A DNA stretch of 64,000 nucleotides from Thamnidium elegans (GCA_025201345.1 JAIXMG010000032.1:62001-126000), one strand, 5' to 3'; positions 12,287-25,866 are shown, counted from the first letter of the stretch. The notes: a model not told the origin generated them from the sequence alone. Numbers and translations: made by a program.

Positions 12287-12530
12287 CTACTTTTTTTTTT
12301 TTTTTTTCCAAGTGATTTGAAATGTGCATATTGTTTCCTTTTTGTTGATAATATATCATTGGTAAATAAATTGAGGCTTATTGTTTAGGATTTGCATTAT
12401 AGTCTCGAGTGAACATCCCTGTGGTTTTTTTCTAATGATCAAAAAAATAAATAAAAATAAATTCTTTAATATAGGTTAGTATAGTTTTATTACAACAGAG
12501 AGAGAGAGAGAGAGAAAAGAGAGAGAAATA
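12256..12530. repeat. Microsatellites (TA)n-(TG)n and (AG)n
   Basis: A (TA)n tract runs directly into (TG)n at about 12256-12286. An (AG)n tract follows at about 12499-12530. Confidence 0.8.
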
Positions 12531-12716
12531 AGGGGGAAAAAACTAAATGTTTTTATATCAATTAGAAAATTAGCATATCACATGAATTATGTAAGTATCA
12601 ATGGCATATGCAAACTAGTAGACATTTAGTGGGTAATTTTACGATAATGCTGACTAACTTGCTCCTAGTGAACCCTTTGCGTATACTTTAATAGACAATT
12701 GAATTGATAGGTTTTT

Positions 12717-12753
<37 letters not shown>

Positions 12754-14105
12754 AGAAGCAAAAGAAATCTTGGATAACGGGCCATATACACCTGCTGCGG
12801 TTTGAAGAACGTACCAATAATGTCTTGCGGAGCGGATGGTTTAAAACGGTAAAACTTTTGTTAAATGACAACTGCTTTCAAAACTCTTTTCATTCTCGGT
12901 ATAGACCTTATAGTTTTTTTTTTTTTGTACATTTAATGCAATCTCAAGATTTAAAGAACTCTTGAGACCATTAGATTAAAACCAACCTAAAGAGTATAAC
13001 AAATTGGATAATGCACCTGTTCATAAGCATGCATATATATTCGGAAATACAATGGAGAGTCGAGGCCCTTTAAACTAATGTCTTTACGCGCGAAAGAAAA
13101 AAAACTAAATCAAACGGTGAGTTCGTTTTTTTTTTTTCTTAAAAAAAAAGGCAGAACTTTTTAGAAACGAAAATGTCGACAATAAGAATTATACCCCGTT
13201 TTTTTTAGTAGCGTTCAGGGATATATATTTTGGTTAAAACGTGAATACTAAAGATAAAAACAGGATATTAAAATGATTTGATACGTGTAGAGTTTTGACA
13301 AGGCTTTTGGCAAAAAAGGATAAGTTTAAGCGAAAAGAAGGGAACTACGGGCTTATTAATTAGGATGTTACCCCCCCCCCTCTCCTTTAAAGATCGAATT
13401 CGATTTGCTTTTGACTCTTTTATACGTATACATTAAAGTCTAGTTGTATCTATATTAGGCTTACCGATGCTCTCTCTCTCTCTCTTTTTTTTTTTTTTTC
13501 AAGAGTATACCTTTCTTTAACTTTATGTTTTACGCCTACATAATAGAGAGATAGAATATAGTATATACTACTTATTTTACCCCCTGCAGGAGAAGAAAAG
13601 CGACTAAAAGTGGATTTAAGGCCCAAATTGAAATATTTACATATTATAAACATACATGTTGTTATATCTACTGCAACCTATATCCATTTATTTCTGATGC
13701 ATAATTTTAGTACGATCATATAGTATAATCAAAAAGTAACAACTTAGATAATCAGAATCGGGTTTAAACTCGGCAACGATACGTAAAATATACTTTATTA
13801 TTAGTGGAGCCGATGGTAAGTTTTATTTTACGTTAGAAATTAAACCAAGATGTATATATTCCCGGTTCCCTTTTTCTATTATATTATACGTCATTTACTC
13901 CGTCTTATGATTTTCAACTAACAAAGAAAAGGAAAGAATGGGTCATATGTAATAAAATGAACATTTTTAAAAAAAGTAATTTGTATTTGATAACCAACTA
14001 TGTACTATATGATTCATGTGGTTATATTCAAGAAACTTACTTTATTAAGTAAATATATCATCCCCGTATCACTTTAATACTCCGCCTTGGACTAAAAAAA
14101 AAAAA

Positions 14106-14114
14106 TATAAAAGG
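14106..14114 (+). promoter_or_regulatory. TATA-like box
   Basis: TATAAAAGG lies about 110 bases upstream of the ATG at 14223 and is followed by a T/C-rich leader. Its position fits a core promoter for the Ser-rich orphan gene. Confidence 0.45.
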
Positions 14115-14222
14115 ACCACGCATATTCCTTGTTTCCTTTCATTCCTTTTTTCATTTTTTTTTTTATTTTTTTTCTTCTAAAAAAGATTATTACTATTACG
14201 CATACACACATATATAAATAAC

Positions 14223-15422
14223 ATGTTATCTTTAATGAGCCCCCGTGACACCCGTGATACCACCCCACCATTTAATAATAAAATTAACATAAAGAAACCT
14301 ATTATACCTACACCTTATGGCACAATACCCAAACGTAGTAAAAATAAAAAGTCAGCTACTAAGCAATTTAAAAATGTAAGTTTTTGGCTGCTAGTGAAAA
14401 AAAAAAAAAAAAAAAAGTGCTTAATTTGTATTGTCAAATTAACTTTATTATATGAATATACATACATATATATATATATAGCTTATATAATCACTATTTT
14501 ATTAATTTTTTTTTTATATGTGTAGTTGCCTATCAAAAAATGCTCACGTAATAATTCATTATCAGCACCTTATCCATGTTTCTCTTCACTTACACCAACA
14601 CCAACATCATTTTTCATTTCAATTTTTAACGGGCTATTTAACAAACAATCCAATGAAGGGGAAAAGCCAGTCGGGTTTATGCCACGTAGTACAATCACGG
14701 ACAAGATCCAAATGTCTCAAGTAATAGATATCGCAGTTAGCAGTAGTCCGATGGATTGCCATGATAGTAGTAATGAGCAAGACAGTTGTAGTTCCTTGAG
14801 TAGTAGTTCATCTTCATCCGATAGTAGTTTAAGTAGTTTATTATCATTTTATATGGAAGATGATAGTTCTAGAAGCAGCGTTACTAGTAGTAGTAGTAGT
14901 AGTAGTGAGACTACTAGTAGTGTGAGTACTGATATACTCTCGGATATACTATGCGACCACTACGTACAAACTCAAATGAACAGCCCTCCGTCTTTGTCCG
15001 ACAACGATGATGATGTTATAAGAGATGTACCACTAGAGACATTTCGTATGTTTGAAGCACCAAATAGTACTAGTACAAACAATAATACGATAGATAATAC
15101 AACATCATATGAAAATTACTGGATGACAATAGAAGATGAACAAGCCACAAAAGAATGGAAATTAATAGAAACCAAACACCCAAAAGAATTAATAAAACAA
15201 GTAGTAGCAGAAAAGCAAGTAGTAAAAGAAAAAGATGTTCGAGTATTTCATGCACGCGATACTAGAGCGAATGCTGCTTACTTGAGAATGATTGTAGCAG
15301 AAGTGAATATGATGCGGTCTCAAAAAATTGTTGGGCCTTTAAGACCAAGAAGAGTACTTTCAAAAAGATTAGATAAATTTATGCACCGACCCAGTCCTTT
15401 ACAATCAATCACCGCCGCTTAA
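14223..15422 (+). CDS. Serine-rich orphan protein
   Basis: Two exons (14223-14375 and 14526-15422) join at a GTAAGT donor and a TGTAG acceptor to give 349 residues. The N-terminus is basic and proline-containing (KRSKNKKSATKQFK). Residues of roughly 135-195 are a low-complexity Ser/Asp stretch encoded largely by AGT repeats. Acidic and Lys/Glu-rich parts follow. The C-terminus is basic (GPLRPRRVLSKRLDKF). There is no signal peptide or membrane segment. No family is recognised. The composition suggests a disordered regulatory protein, but function is unknown. The promoter has a TATA-like box and the reading frame is clean, so the gene is probably real. Confidence 0.65.
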
Positions 15423-16622
15423 TATTAAACACATCCCCCTCAATTTAGTATATCTAATCCTTATCAATACTGATTTTCTTTACTCCAATGATACCCCCCC
15501 CCCTTCTTCCCTTCTTCTCTTCTTCTTTTTTTATTTTTTTATTAGTAAGGTATATTTAACTTTTTTTTCTTTTTTCGAAATAAATATATATTACTCTCAT
15601 TTAAAAAAAACATCACGTTCTTGCCCCGTTCTTACCCGTTTCTCAACTTGTAGGTTTTTTACGCTCCAATCCAATTCAGTTATTAAAATTAGGAGACATT
15701 ATATTTTTTTTATACACCGAAATTTCCTTTCATAATCGAGATATAGTTGCCTAGTAAAAAAAACCTTTCTCACTTTTTGCCCCAGCAGCACATGCTTCGT
15801 GATAAGCGGCCTTTTAAACATCACTTGCTCACATTTAAGTTTATTTAACGTCGGTGCATGAACTGCGGAAAGGTGGGTCATAAAACGACCCATAATAAAG
15901 CTTATGAGGGTTGATTAAATTCTATCTTGGTTTACCCGTTTTTATTACAGCTGGTATGCGTAGTAGCATGAATTAGTTCCGACAGGTTCCTTTGACACAT
16001 ACTTTAAATATGCTGAACCTCATTTTGCATATTATTACTGTAAGTGATATATTTGCAAAAAAAAAAAAATCTTTGGCCATAGGTAGTGTATATAGTTTAT
16101 ATTTGGATCAGACAACGCATAATCTATGTACACCACATAGGACCAACCTGTGCCCCTCTAAGAAAAACGTCGAAAATTGGAATCACTTTGTCAGTTCCAA
16201 AGATACAAAATGGTTACTTTCGGCCATCTTTTACTTTAGGAGAGCTGTATCTACTAATATACCTTTCGCTTTCTCGCTTGTTAACTGGAAATATGCTTGA
16301 AAAGGGAATACAACTTTTAAGCCTCTTTTGAAAGATGTATGAAAAGGTACTTTATCGATTCACAGTAAAAAAAAAAGGGTATAGGTCAATCTACTCACGA
16401 TAATGACAAGAGGAAAATCTATATATTGTATGTCGTATTTATACGCTGATGAATCATTTTTATATACTCTTTATATTAGAGCATATGTATTTATTATTCA
16501 AACTTGTATGCAACAGGTCTCTTTTTTTTTTTTTTTATATACATGTATAAAAAAAAAAAAACTCAGCGTTTCAAAAAAAGATTTCTGGTTTTTTTTTCTT
16601 ATTTCCAATAATTATAAAAAAC
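15423..16622. other. Intergenic region with a zinc-knuckle relic
   Basis: Apart from the relic at 15753-15914 nothing convincing is seen. Overlapping short frames at 15992-16331 share a moderately complex sequence, but have neither splice support nor recognisable motifs. Confidence 0.4.
15753..15914 (+). pseudogene. Relic with a CCHH zinc-knuckle-like motif
   Basis: One frame, interrupted by a TAA at 15846, encodes a basic stretch (MLRDKRPFKHHLLTFKF) and then RRCMNCGKVGHKTTH, a CX2CX4HX3H arrangement like the zinc knuckles of retroelement Gag or transposase proteins. It ends after a further six residues. Nothing else of an element is preserved nearby, so this is listed as a fragment. Confidence 0.35.
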
Positions 16623-17072
16623 ATGACCGAATTTGAAAAACGAACGCACAATAATCAAGAATATTTATATGATCTTGACACAGATATAGTTTATAGTTTT
16701 ACTCATGAACTAGTAGAATTTGCATATACCCAAGACCAAAAGGGAATTACCGAAGTTCTTACAGTAAAGCAATTAGATGCGAAAGTGGAGGTAAAAAAAA
16801 AAAAAAACGCGTTACCGAAAATGACCTTAATATATACTGACAAAAAAAGTACTTGATAGTTGACCATTCAAACTGTTTTATATTGCAGATTCTTGTGTTT
16901 AGATCCAGTACTTGTTATACTAGCCCTTGACAACGAACAAACAATCCGAATATTTTATTATAATGTGTTCCATAAACGTATCCTTCAAGTTGTCACAAAT
17001 ACTACAATTAAAAACCAAATTAGTCAAGCAAGCATCACTCGAGATCCTTTTGATGTAGTAAGAAACTATCTT

Positions 17073-17113
<41 letters not shown>

Positions 17114-20100
17114 TAACTTTTTTTTTTTTTACTTACTGCGAATAAGTATAGGTTTTTAAAGATAAAAAATTTGTGGAAACCAAATCTTGTTATGGACTTG
17201 TCATTGGAACAGTTACTGGTGAATGCTCGTGGAGTTTGATTTATATTGACCAAGATGGATTTGAGGCAACGATGATGGTAAAGTATTTGATGCAAAAAAA
17301 AGTGCGTATCATATTAACATCTCTTATATAGTCTCTTGAATTGCTCAAAACCGAAACCGAATCAAAGTCGGGCTATGTTACATCAATTCATATCTTATCA
17401 CCCGATAAACGCGATAGACGCATGGGACACAGCGATCCTCAACTTCTGCTAGGTTATAGTACCGGCGCTATTCTTATTTACAGATACAGAGCCAATATTT
17501 ATGCTATAACTGCAAAAAGATTAAGAGCTCCTATCGATTTATCTGAATTTACAGAGTTTCCTTATTGTAACGTATTTGACTATTTTTTTTTTTTTTTTTT
17601 GTCAAAGTGTGTATTAACATAAATTATACATAGATCCCATTACACATTTATGCGGTGTTCGTTCTTACAATAGCTTAGGAATGACTGTTGTATTCGCGCA
17701 AGAAAAACCGTTAGACGATGTGAAATACGAATACTCTCGATCGTACATCAAAATAGTCGACACGCACGGCGATTCGACACGAAAGCAAAGAAAGATCATC
17801 AACCCTACGCACATGGATTCAACCATCTTGCTGACAGATTTAGTATTACCTCCTTTTAAAACCACCGAATTCGATCCGGTTATTCAGCTGTCAATTGTAC
17901 TGGAGAACAAGGATACATTTGAACTCCAAATATGGTCTATTAGTCCTACGCATGTTCAAAGAGATCTGGGTTTCGAGTTGGATAAAGAAACTTGGGTTTC
18001 GGTGCTTCCGGGACGTGGGTTACGAGTAGGTGATTTATTCGTGTTCTATCAGCATACGCCTCAGACACAAGTACATACCATGCTAGAGTATCACAACGAA
18101 CAGAGTAATACAAAGAGAAAAGCAAAGGGTGAAACAAGCAATAGAGCTGTCAAGAAGAAACATAAAAAGACCGTATTGCCTACTGATTCTCTTGGTTTAC
18201 CAAAACTTGATTCGGAAATGGATGATTATCAAAATATACCAACCAAAGACGAATCTGCATTATCTAGCCAAAAAAACGCTGATAGTACAGCGCTTGCTGA
18301 AGACAGCGATTTAATGGACTTTGATAATATGGAACCTACTATTTCAGCAAACCAAGGACACGACAGTGGCTTCATTTGTACTGAGCAACTAGAACAAGCA
18401 TCGCATGCAACTGGTTTAGAAGAGGATCAAATAGACAATGTCAATACTTCCAGTGATGATCCACCAGTCACAAATGATGTCAATATTTCAAATACGACAC
18501 GTTTTAAATCAATTCAAGAACCTGTCAACTTGATTGAAACCAACGAATCAAAAGATTCGAGTGCTAAAGAACCTATTGAGATGACGGAAGAGGGTATGAA
18601 CGCCGGTGAGATAGAGGTTGCATTGCCTGGTAAAGCAGATGCTCTGTCTGCAAAAGAAATAGTCGAGGGGTCTAGTGAAAGAACTGAGACGGATATGATC
18701 GTGGAAGATACTGGTGTAAAGCCAGAACATGCAAGTACAGTGTACGAGTCGTCGAATGAACAAGTGGATGTTCCTGAGACGAAAAATGCGGTTGCTGAAG
18801 ATACTGATGTAAAACCAACTGAACAATCAATCGCAGATGAGCCTAACGATGTCAATGAAGAGACCATGAAAATCGTTGATACAAAAGAGATGGAAGAGTC
18901 AATCACAATGGATGAATATAACGATGAAGAGACTGTGGGAATGCTTGGTACAGAAGACGTAACCACTGAAATTACAGACGTAGAACCTACTGAACGATCA
19001 GTTGCTGCAGATAATCACAGTACCGAAGAAATGATGGAACCAATGGATGTCTACAACACTATTCCAGTGGACGAAACAAACGAACAGAAATTAAAAGACG
19101 ATTATACTGAACTGGTCGATGATCTCATGGAAATAGTAGAACCAGACGATGCGGCGGCTCATCAAGATAGTACAGCTGAAGCAGCCGAGGAAGAAGAAAA
19201 GGAAATTACCGAAGTCAGTGACCAAGGTGTTATTGAGATGTTGGAAGAAGCTATTAAAATGGCTGAAACGATTCATTCTATTTCTGAAGAAGTGGAAGAA
19301 AAAGACCAAGCATCTGTTACTGAAACGAACGAATCTACAGACGAGACGCGTATTGAGCAGGAAATGAATGAATCGATCGAAACGAATGATTTGACTGCTG
19401 TAGATAATACTGTTGAAACAACACAAGAGGATACTCTAACAGTCGGTGGAGAATATACCGAAGGGTTTGAAATGGTCCAGACGACTGCAGAACCAGATCA
19501 AACTGGCCTTCTTCAACAGGTAGAATCATTATCGGCAAATCAACCACACCTAGATAATAATTATAACCCATCAATGCAGTTACTTGAAGAGCCGGTTATT
19601 AGAGGAAACCTTTTGGAAGTAGTCGAACAAGTCACTTCTGCCAGAGAAGAAAGTAAAGTGTTACAAGAAGATCAATTGGAATCGGATCAGGAATACGCAA
19701 CTGAACAATCAGTCGAACCTACACCGTCACTCGTCGAAACATCGTTTTTGGCTGAAAGCGAACACGATATGCTGGAATCGACAATTGAAATCGGATCGTC
19801 TGACAGCGAAATCGATGCTACTGATGTAGCTACAGATAAAGTTGTAAGTGGCGCGTTGGCCCCCAGTGATCTACTATCTCACAGCGATATATCGTTTGAA
19901 GAAGATGATGAAATTCCGGATGATGACCATCATTCGTTTGAAGAAAATGATGATATTCCGGATTATGAACATGATTCGTTTGGCGAAAATGACGATATTC
20001 CAGATTATGAGCATGAATCCTTTGATGGCGATGATATTCCGAATTACGAGCAAGAATACTTTGATGAAAATGGTATTCCTGATTATGAACCCGAGTCTTC

Positions 20101-21004
20101 TGGAGTTTCGTATAACGGTGATCAATCTATAGATGCTGTGGATATTAGTGATGACTCGGATGCTTTAGAGTATCAAGGCGATACTGGCGAGCATGATGGT
20201 TTAGACTCTCAAGGCGATATTGGTGAGCAAGAGGGTAATGGCGTTTATGATGAAAATGAAGAAGCGTCTATTATACTGGGTAGCGAAGATAGCGAAGATA
20301 GTGACCATGCTGGTGAGATTTCACTTCGCTCTGAGGATCAAATTGAATCTATGGAAGAGGAAGATAGCTTGGCAGTGGAAACCGATGTATCTGGCGTACA
20401 ATCGTTAATTACATCACCCTCTGCTATAGAGAGTCGAGAGTTAACACCTGTACAAGATGAAGAAGTGGATATGGAACAAGTATTGAAGCACTCGGAACAA
20501 AAGTTCTCTGAACTTCTTTATCAAGTCACGGGAGAAGAAGATTTAAGTAGCTTTATGGAGCAACCATTGATACCTAGAGAACAATTGAATGAATTGGGTA
20601 TCTCTTGTTGGTATAATCCAGATCCTCATATGAAATTAACTTTGGTTCGCTACTGTGATAAACATAATTTGGGAACAAAGGTTGTGCCGTTATGTTATAC
20701 TTTAAAGAAATCAAAAAAGGATTTAACAAAGGATGAAATTGATGAATATACCGCCATTTATAAAAAACATCTTTTTAAATTTCCCATGTACAACAAAGGT
20801 AAGAAATATAATGTATGTATGAAACTGGTTCTAACTAACTTTTTTTTTTTTTTAGATATCAATGTATTCGATGTAGAAGGACATCAACAGTTATTAAAAG
20901 ACGAACTCAATTATTATAAGAAGAGTACCACTGGTTATACTGATCCGGAAGCCGCAAAAAATCGTAAAATATATAATGATTATTATGGATTCGGGTTACT
21001 TTAA
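16623..21004 (+). CDS. Large orphan protein: propeller-like N-terminus and acidic repeat region
   Basis: Six exons (16623-16790, 16860-17057, 17152-17277, 17332-17566, 17634-20798, 20856-21004) give 1346 residues. The first 390 or so residues have short beta-strand-like segments (LVIGTVTGECSWSLIYID, LLLGYSTGAILIYRY) that suggest a WD40-type beta-propeller, without clear WD signatures. A basic KRKAK...KKKHKK patch near 403-422 may be a nuclear signal. Residues of about 430-1150 are very rich in Asp, Glu, Thr and Ser, with a tandem unit of about 16 residues around SF-ENDDIPDYEH (nucleotides 19890-20095). The last 180 residues are more globular, from about QKFSELLYQVTGEE to the end at YYGFGLL. 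No family is recognised. The exon 4 donor (GTAACG, 17567) is the least certain join. Confidence 0.7.
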
Positions 21005-21584
21005 ATCTAAATAACTCATTCCTTTGCGTAACACTTTAACATAAAATTGTCACTATATAAAAAAATTGCTGTAATAAAAACCTTGCTTTTTTTTTTTTAT
21101 CAACCCGTTATCTAAAGGAAAAAAGTATTATCCTACAATGTATAGACGTTTTAAGAAATAAAAACAAGATGGATAAGATCTTGTCAAATATATGTATATT
21201 GTGCTACTTGTTTTTTTTTAAGCGTCTCATATTGGTGAGAGATAATCTCGATCTAATTGACAGACATATGCGTCAGTTTGTGTCATTAAAAAAAAAAAAG
21301 TTACCAAAACGCAAGGAGTCTTTATACGTAGGCGTTATGTTTCGGTTTACATGATGTAGACAATGTTTCAACAAAACTACAAAAAAAAACTAGCTGTGAC
21401 TATACTACTAGATGAATTGATAATAAATGAAAAGAGTCAATTGGTCTACCAAAAAAAAAAAAAAAAAAAAAATATTAAAATAACTGTTAAATTACTCTAT
21501 TAATAAAAAAGGAGAGAAATATTAAGCGTAAAAGTATACAAATACTTTTCTTGTTTTGTTTGTTTAAACAAACATTGATTTATT
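21005..21584. other. Spacer between convergent genes
   Basis: AT-rich 3' regions of the orphan gene and the chitin deacetylase gene meet here. A runs occur near 21290 and 21450. No gene was seen. Confidence 0.6.
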
Positions 21585-22075
21585 CTATAAAAAACCAATG
21601 ATGATATACATTAAAAAGCCTATAATGGCATTGACACTAGAAGAAATAAAGGCATGAGAAGTTCCAGAGTATAATTTATCGTCATCATCGTCACCAGGTC
21701 CGTACTTGGAAATAGGAGGGTCGATTTTATGATAACGAGCAGGGTCTGGCTCATCTAGTGTAGGATAAACCCATGATTCTTCCCAGTATGGGTGAGCGTC
21801 ATTTATACATTTATGAATTGGCATTACGTTAAAGCTCTTTTGAAGTTCTGGTAACCATTTTTCAGAGATAAGAATGGTAGCATTACTATTTTCATGTTGC
21901 TAAAGTATTTGTTAGTATATTTTATTTTTAAAGGAAAAAAAAAAAAAAAAGTACTTACTAAAGTAATATGGCCGTGTTCTGTATCATTATTACTTAAACG
22001 ATTTTTAATCCATGTTTTGAAGTAAGCATCAATAACTTCGGGTTTAAGATGACCTCTTCCCTTCATAACAAACTA

Positions 22076-22107
<32 letters not shown>

Positions 22108-23093
22108 TATATTAGATAGTGATACTTTTTTTTATAGTAGGATACCTACTAAATTCCAGTCATTTGAATCTTGATCCCAAAGAATAGTTCTCATACCCAT
22201 TTGCCAGGCGATAGCACGTACGCGGTCATCTACATCACCGTAAGGAGGTCTCCAACACTTTGGTGTAATACCTAGTGATTCCTTGATAGCTTTTTGGGTC
22301 CAATAAAGTTGAGCAACTACTTCTTCGTTGGTTAAACTTGTCATTTGAGGATGGGACCAAGTATGAGAGCAAATGGTATGACCATCACCTAATGCTCTTT
22401 GAGCAGCTACAGGGAATTTAATAACATTTGATCCTACAACTATAAAAGATATTAAACAAACGTATACATGATATATATATATAAAAACTTACAAAACAAA
22501 GTTGCTTTTTGTTTATTTGCAGAATCCACTAAAAAGTTATAGAACCTAGGTTGATCAAACTTTTTGTCTAATTCAGTAGTAGGATACCAAAACTTGTAAG
22601 GACCATCATCATAATTCAGTCCCCAGTCACCTTTATTAGGACAAAACGAGATATCTTCAGGAATATAGCTAATTTTTGGTTTCTTACAGAGACTAGCAGA
22701 CCACCAACAATCGGGGTCTTCTTGAGCTGGATAATGGGTGATATCTAACACCCAATCTTTTACAATACGAGGTGGTGCCGTACCAACTTTGGATAGATCT
22801 AATTGCTTTAATACGGCTTGTACTTCTGGGTGGTTGACAGGTGGTTGTTTATTGGGTTCTGGGTAAGCCCGAAGATTTAGTTTAAATCCGGTCTTGGGCA
22901 ATGGCCCCGATTTTATCTCGTCTTCAAACGGGTACCCTGTAGCGACGTAGGATGGTCCTTTGATATGAGATAGCCAGGCTGGTGAGGTCTGCACGTAATC
23001 TATGCGGTTGACTTTGGGTGGTTCAGTAGGTGTAGTGGCGGCGGCTACCACTATTATAAATGACGGTAGTGCTATTAGAAAAGAAACAACCAT
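21585..23093 (-). CDS. Chitin deacetylase, probably GPI-anchored
   Basis: This enzyme removes acetyl groups from wall chitin to make chitosan, an activity prominent in Mucoromycota. Exons on the minus strand are 23093-22493, 22439-22150, 22072-21959 and 21899-21585, giving 439 residues. A signal peptide (MVVSFLIALPSFIIVVAAA) precedes a prodomain-like region. NodB/CE4 motifs are present: YDDGP (161-165) with the catalytic Asp pair, HTWSHP (226-231) metal-binding His residues, RPPYGD (264-269), WDQDSNDW and GHITL. The C-terminus has an acidic DDDDD spacer, a Ser-rich stretch and a hydrophobic tail (AIIGFLMYIIIGFL), as in GPI precursors. The second donor, GTAGGT at 22149, is weaker but gives the right frame. 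Confidence 0.93.
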
Positions 23094-23538
23094 GGTTGAT
23101 TAAGAAAAATAAAATAAGTGATAAAAAAGCATATTCGATAAAGTATATTATTTATATAGTAAAAAAAAAAAGCATTAAACAAAGTTTATAATAGTTATTT
23201 GTATTATCTGCGTAAATATTATACAAGTTCGAATTAAAAACTATATCTTTTTAGTCAAAATCTAAAAAAAATTCCCTACTTCCCAACAAGTGATTTTGAA
23301 ATAATGCATTTATTGAGACTTTTTTTTTTTTTTTTTTTTTTTTAACAAAATATATATATAAAAAGGATGTATGGGATCTAAAAATGGTTTGTTTTCTTTA
23401 TAAAAAAAAAAGCTAAAAAGACAAAATAAACGGGAAGAGAGAGAGAGTGTGTGTGTGTGTGTGCGGTAAGTATAATTATAAAAAAAAAATGAATAAAAGT
23501 GAAGATAAAAGATGAAAAATAAACAGAAAGAAAAAACT
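23094..23538. other. Spacer with promoter of the chitin deacetylase gene
   Basis: Holds the chitin deacetylase upstream region on one side and the 3' end of RPA135 on the other, since both run on the minus strand. Contains a T run at 23321-23343 and an (AG)n-(GT)n microsatellite at about 23437-23463. No other gene was seen. Confidence 0.6.
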
Positions 23539-25828
23539 TTAAGGCTTAATACCCAAGTTTAATTTAATACCCATACTCATTAATTCAGTTGTAAGATATC
23601 TGAATACGTAAGGAATAGCAATCAAATCGATACCCTTTGATGTACCACAAGTTCTACATTCATAAGTACGACGGTTACCTAAAGTAGAGACAATCTTTGT
23701 ACAAATAGGAGATGCTAATGAACCACAGAGACGACAAACGTATGCTTGAGAGTAATCGGAACAGTTCATAAGACGATCTTGAAGTAAGTAACTGGTACCG
23801 TGAGCAAGCAATGAATCACGTTCCATCTCACCGAAACGAATACCACCATGTCTCTTACGACCCTTAACAGGTTGCATAGTAAGGTTATGAACAGGACCTG
23901 TTGTACGGACCTGGAACTTATCGTTAACCATATGTCTAAGACGTTGATAATAAACAACCTACAATAAAAAAAAATGTTACAATCCTATTCTTTTTTTTAT
24001 ATATATATAATAAACGAAACTTACACCAATGTAAATATCCATCTTCATTTCTTCACCAGTAATACCAGAGTACATGGCTTCGTTACCGTGATAATTATAA
24101 CCGGCACTTAATAATTGTTCACCAAAGTAATCAGCAGCAGTATTTTCTTCGTTAAACTTGAATGGAGTACTATCTTGAGCAATACCGTGAAGGGCACCAG
24201 CCTTACCAGCAATACTCTCGACGAACATACCAATGGTCATACGGGATGGGAAAGCATGAGGATTAATAATGACATCAGGTTGCATACCAGATTCAGTGAA
24301 TGGCATATCAATAGCAGGATACTTTTGAGAACAGACACCCTTTTGACCGTGACGAGAAGAGAACTTATCACCAATGACGGGGGAACGAGTGATACGTAAC
24401 TTGATATGTACCTTTTGTAATTCACCATTACCACTATCATCACCTAAAATACGAACTTCATCCACATAGGCATCTTCAGGACCCTTATATTTCTTAATAA
24501 CGTTTTTACCGGTGGATTCATCAATGTATGAACAAAGAGGATCATCAGCAACTAAATGTGCACCGATATGAGGTAAACCATCATCACCAAGTTTATTACG
24601 GTATTTCTTTCCTTTCACAGGATCTAAACCAAATCTATAAGTGACGGGTTCACCACGAGAACGGTATTCGTTCAAATCAACAATTTCAGCCTTGTAGACA
24701 GTACCATAACCAAAACCACGTTCGTGAGCAGACTTGTTCAAAATCATTGCATCCTCCATATCGTAACCAGTGTATGAAATAACAGCAACAATGGCGTTGT
24801 TACCTTGAGGCCAACCATCTAAACCATAATGATTGTAAAGACTAGTTCTAACAACAGGTGTTTGACCGTTTTGAATACGATACATTTTGTTGTCAGTACG
24901 ATGGTTCATAACAGTACTGGGTGTACCCATAGTTTGTTTACCCATTTGACATTGGTACATGTTACGAGGAGATTGATTGAAATCGGAGAAAGGAGTTTGG
25001 TTAGCAATGATGGAAAGAATGTTGGTAGGTGTGAATTCTTGATGAGAGGTGAGACCAGGGACAACTTCGTCATCCATACAAGCAATATCCATATAAACTT
25101 GTTCAAATGTACCGATCATATCAGTCTTACCATTACCAAGGAACTTGACAGGACGCATCATACGAGCAGGACTAGAGAAGATGTAAAGACCAGGGTATTC
25201 ACCACCATAAGAGTTGGGAACATGTGCAACTTCTAAATCAAGAGGAACACCATGTTCACCATTGACTCTCCAAATTCTTAAACTTTCGGCTGCCTTAGTG
25301 GCAGTAGCAGGTGTACACCAGCCAATGATCTTACCGTCCAACATGACAACAATATCTCCAGGTCTGCCGATAGAATGAAGGAAACTTTGAGATACACCAA
25401 GAGCAGCAAGCAAACGAGGAATAGGCTTGACATCTAAAGGCTCATTGATAACCTTACACTTGTGAGCTAAATGGTTTAAAAGACCACAGGGAGAACCATC
25501 AGGTGTATGTACAGGACAAAGGAAACCCCAAGCTTCAGGGAGCAATTTACGAACAGTAGTTGTCTTTAATTCAGCAAAGAAAGCACCACGATGAATACAA
25601 CGGAAATGTGCCAAGTAACGGAAAAAGTTCAACTTTTCTGCAACAATAGTAAAACCTGAAAATTGTTGAAGATCTAAACCTGTCTTACTCACAAGATTAC
25701 CAGTGGCTAAAAAGTATGACATTTTAATACCAATATCACTGTTGACCTTACGATAAGCATTTTGGAAATAGGTGTCTATTATTATAAATAGTTAATATAC
25801 ACACGCACACACACATATACACACACAC

Positions 25829-25866
<38 letters not shown>

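Larger units (their letters stand above)
6366..14105. other. Gene desert with A/T homopolymer runs
   Basis: Nearly 8 kb without a credible intact gene on either strand. The open frames are short and are driven by poly-A or poly-T tracts. Runs of about 25-30 A occur near 7061, 10888, 11167 and 12721, with a G run near 9687 and a C run near 13371. Structured items inside it are listed separately: a MITE at 8194-8348, an inverted repeat family at 7559 and 9524, a triplicated short unit at 9416, a decayed coding segment at 9800-10460 and microsatellites at 12256 and 12499. No tRNA with a recognisable B box was found. Confidence 0.6.

Noticed and set aside
15992..16331. Two overlapping frames of 81-102 codons
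   Set aside because: No motif, no splice support, and neither frame is favoured over the other.
19091..19426. Minus-strand frame rich in Phe and Arg
   Set aside because: Antisense shadow of the acidic region of the orphan gene at 16623.
24829..25236. 135-codon plus-strand frame
   Set aside because: Antisense shadow of RPA135 exon 2. The minus-strand match to the polymerase subunit is unambiguous.
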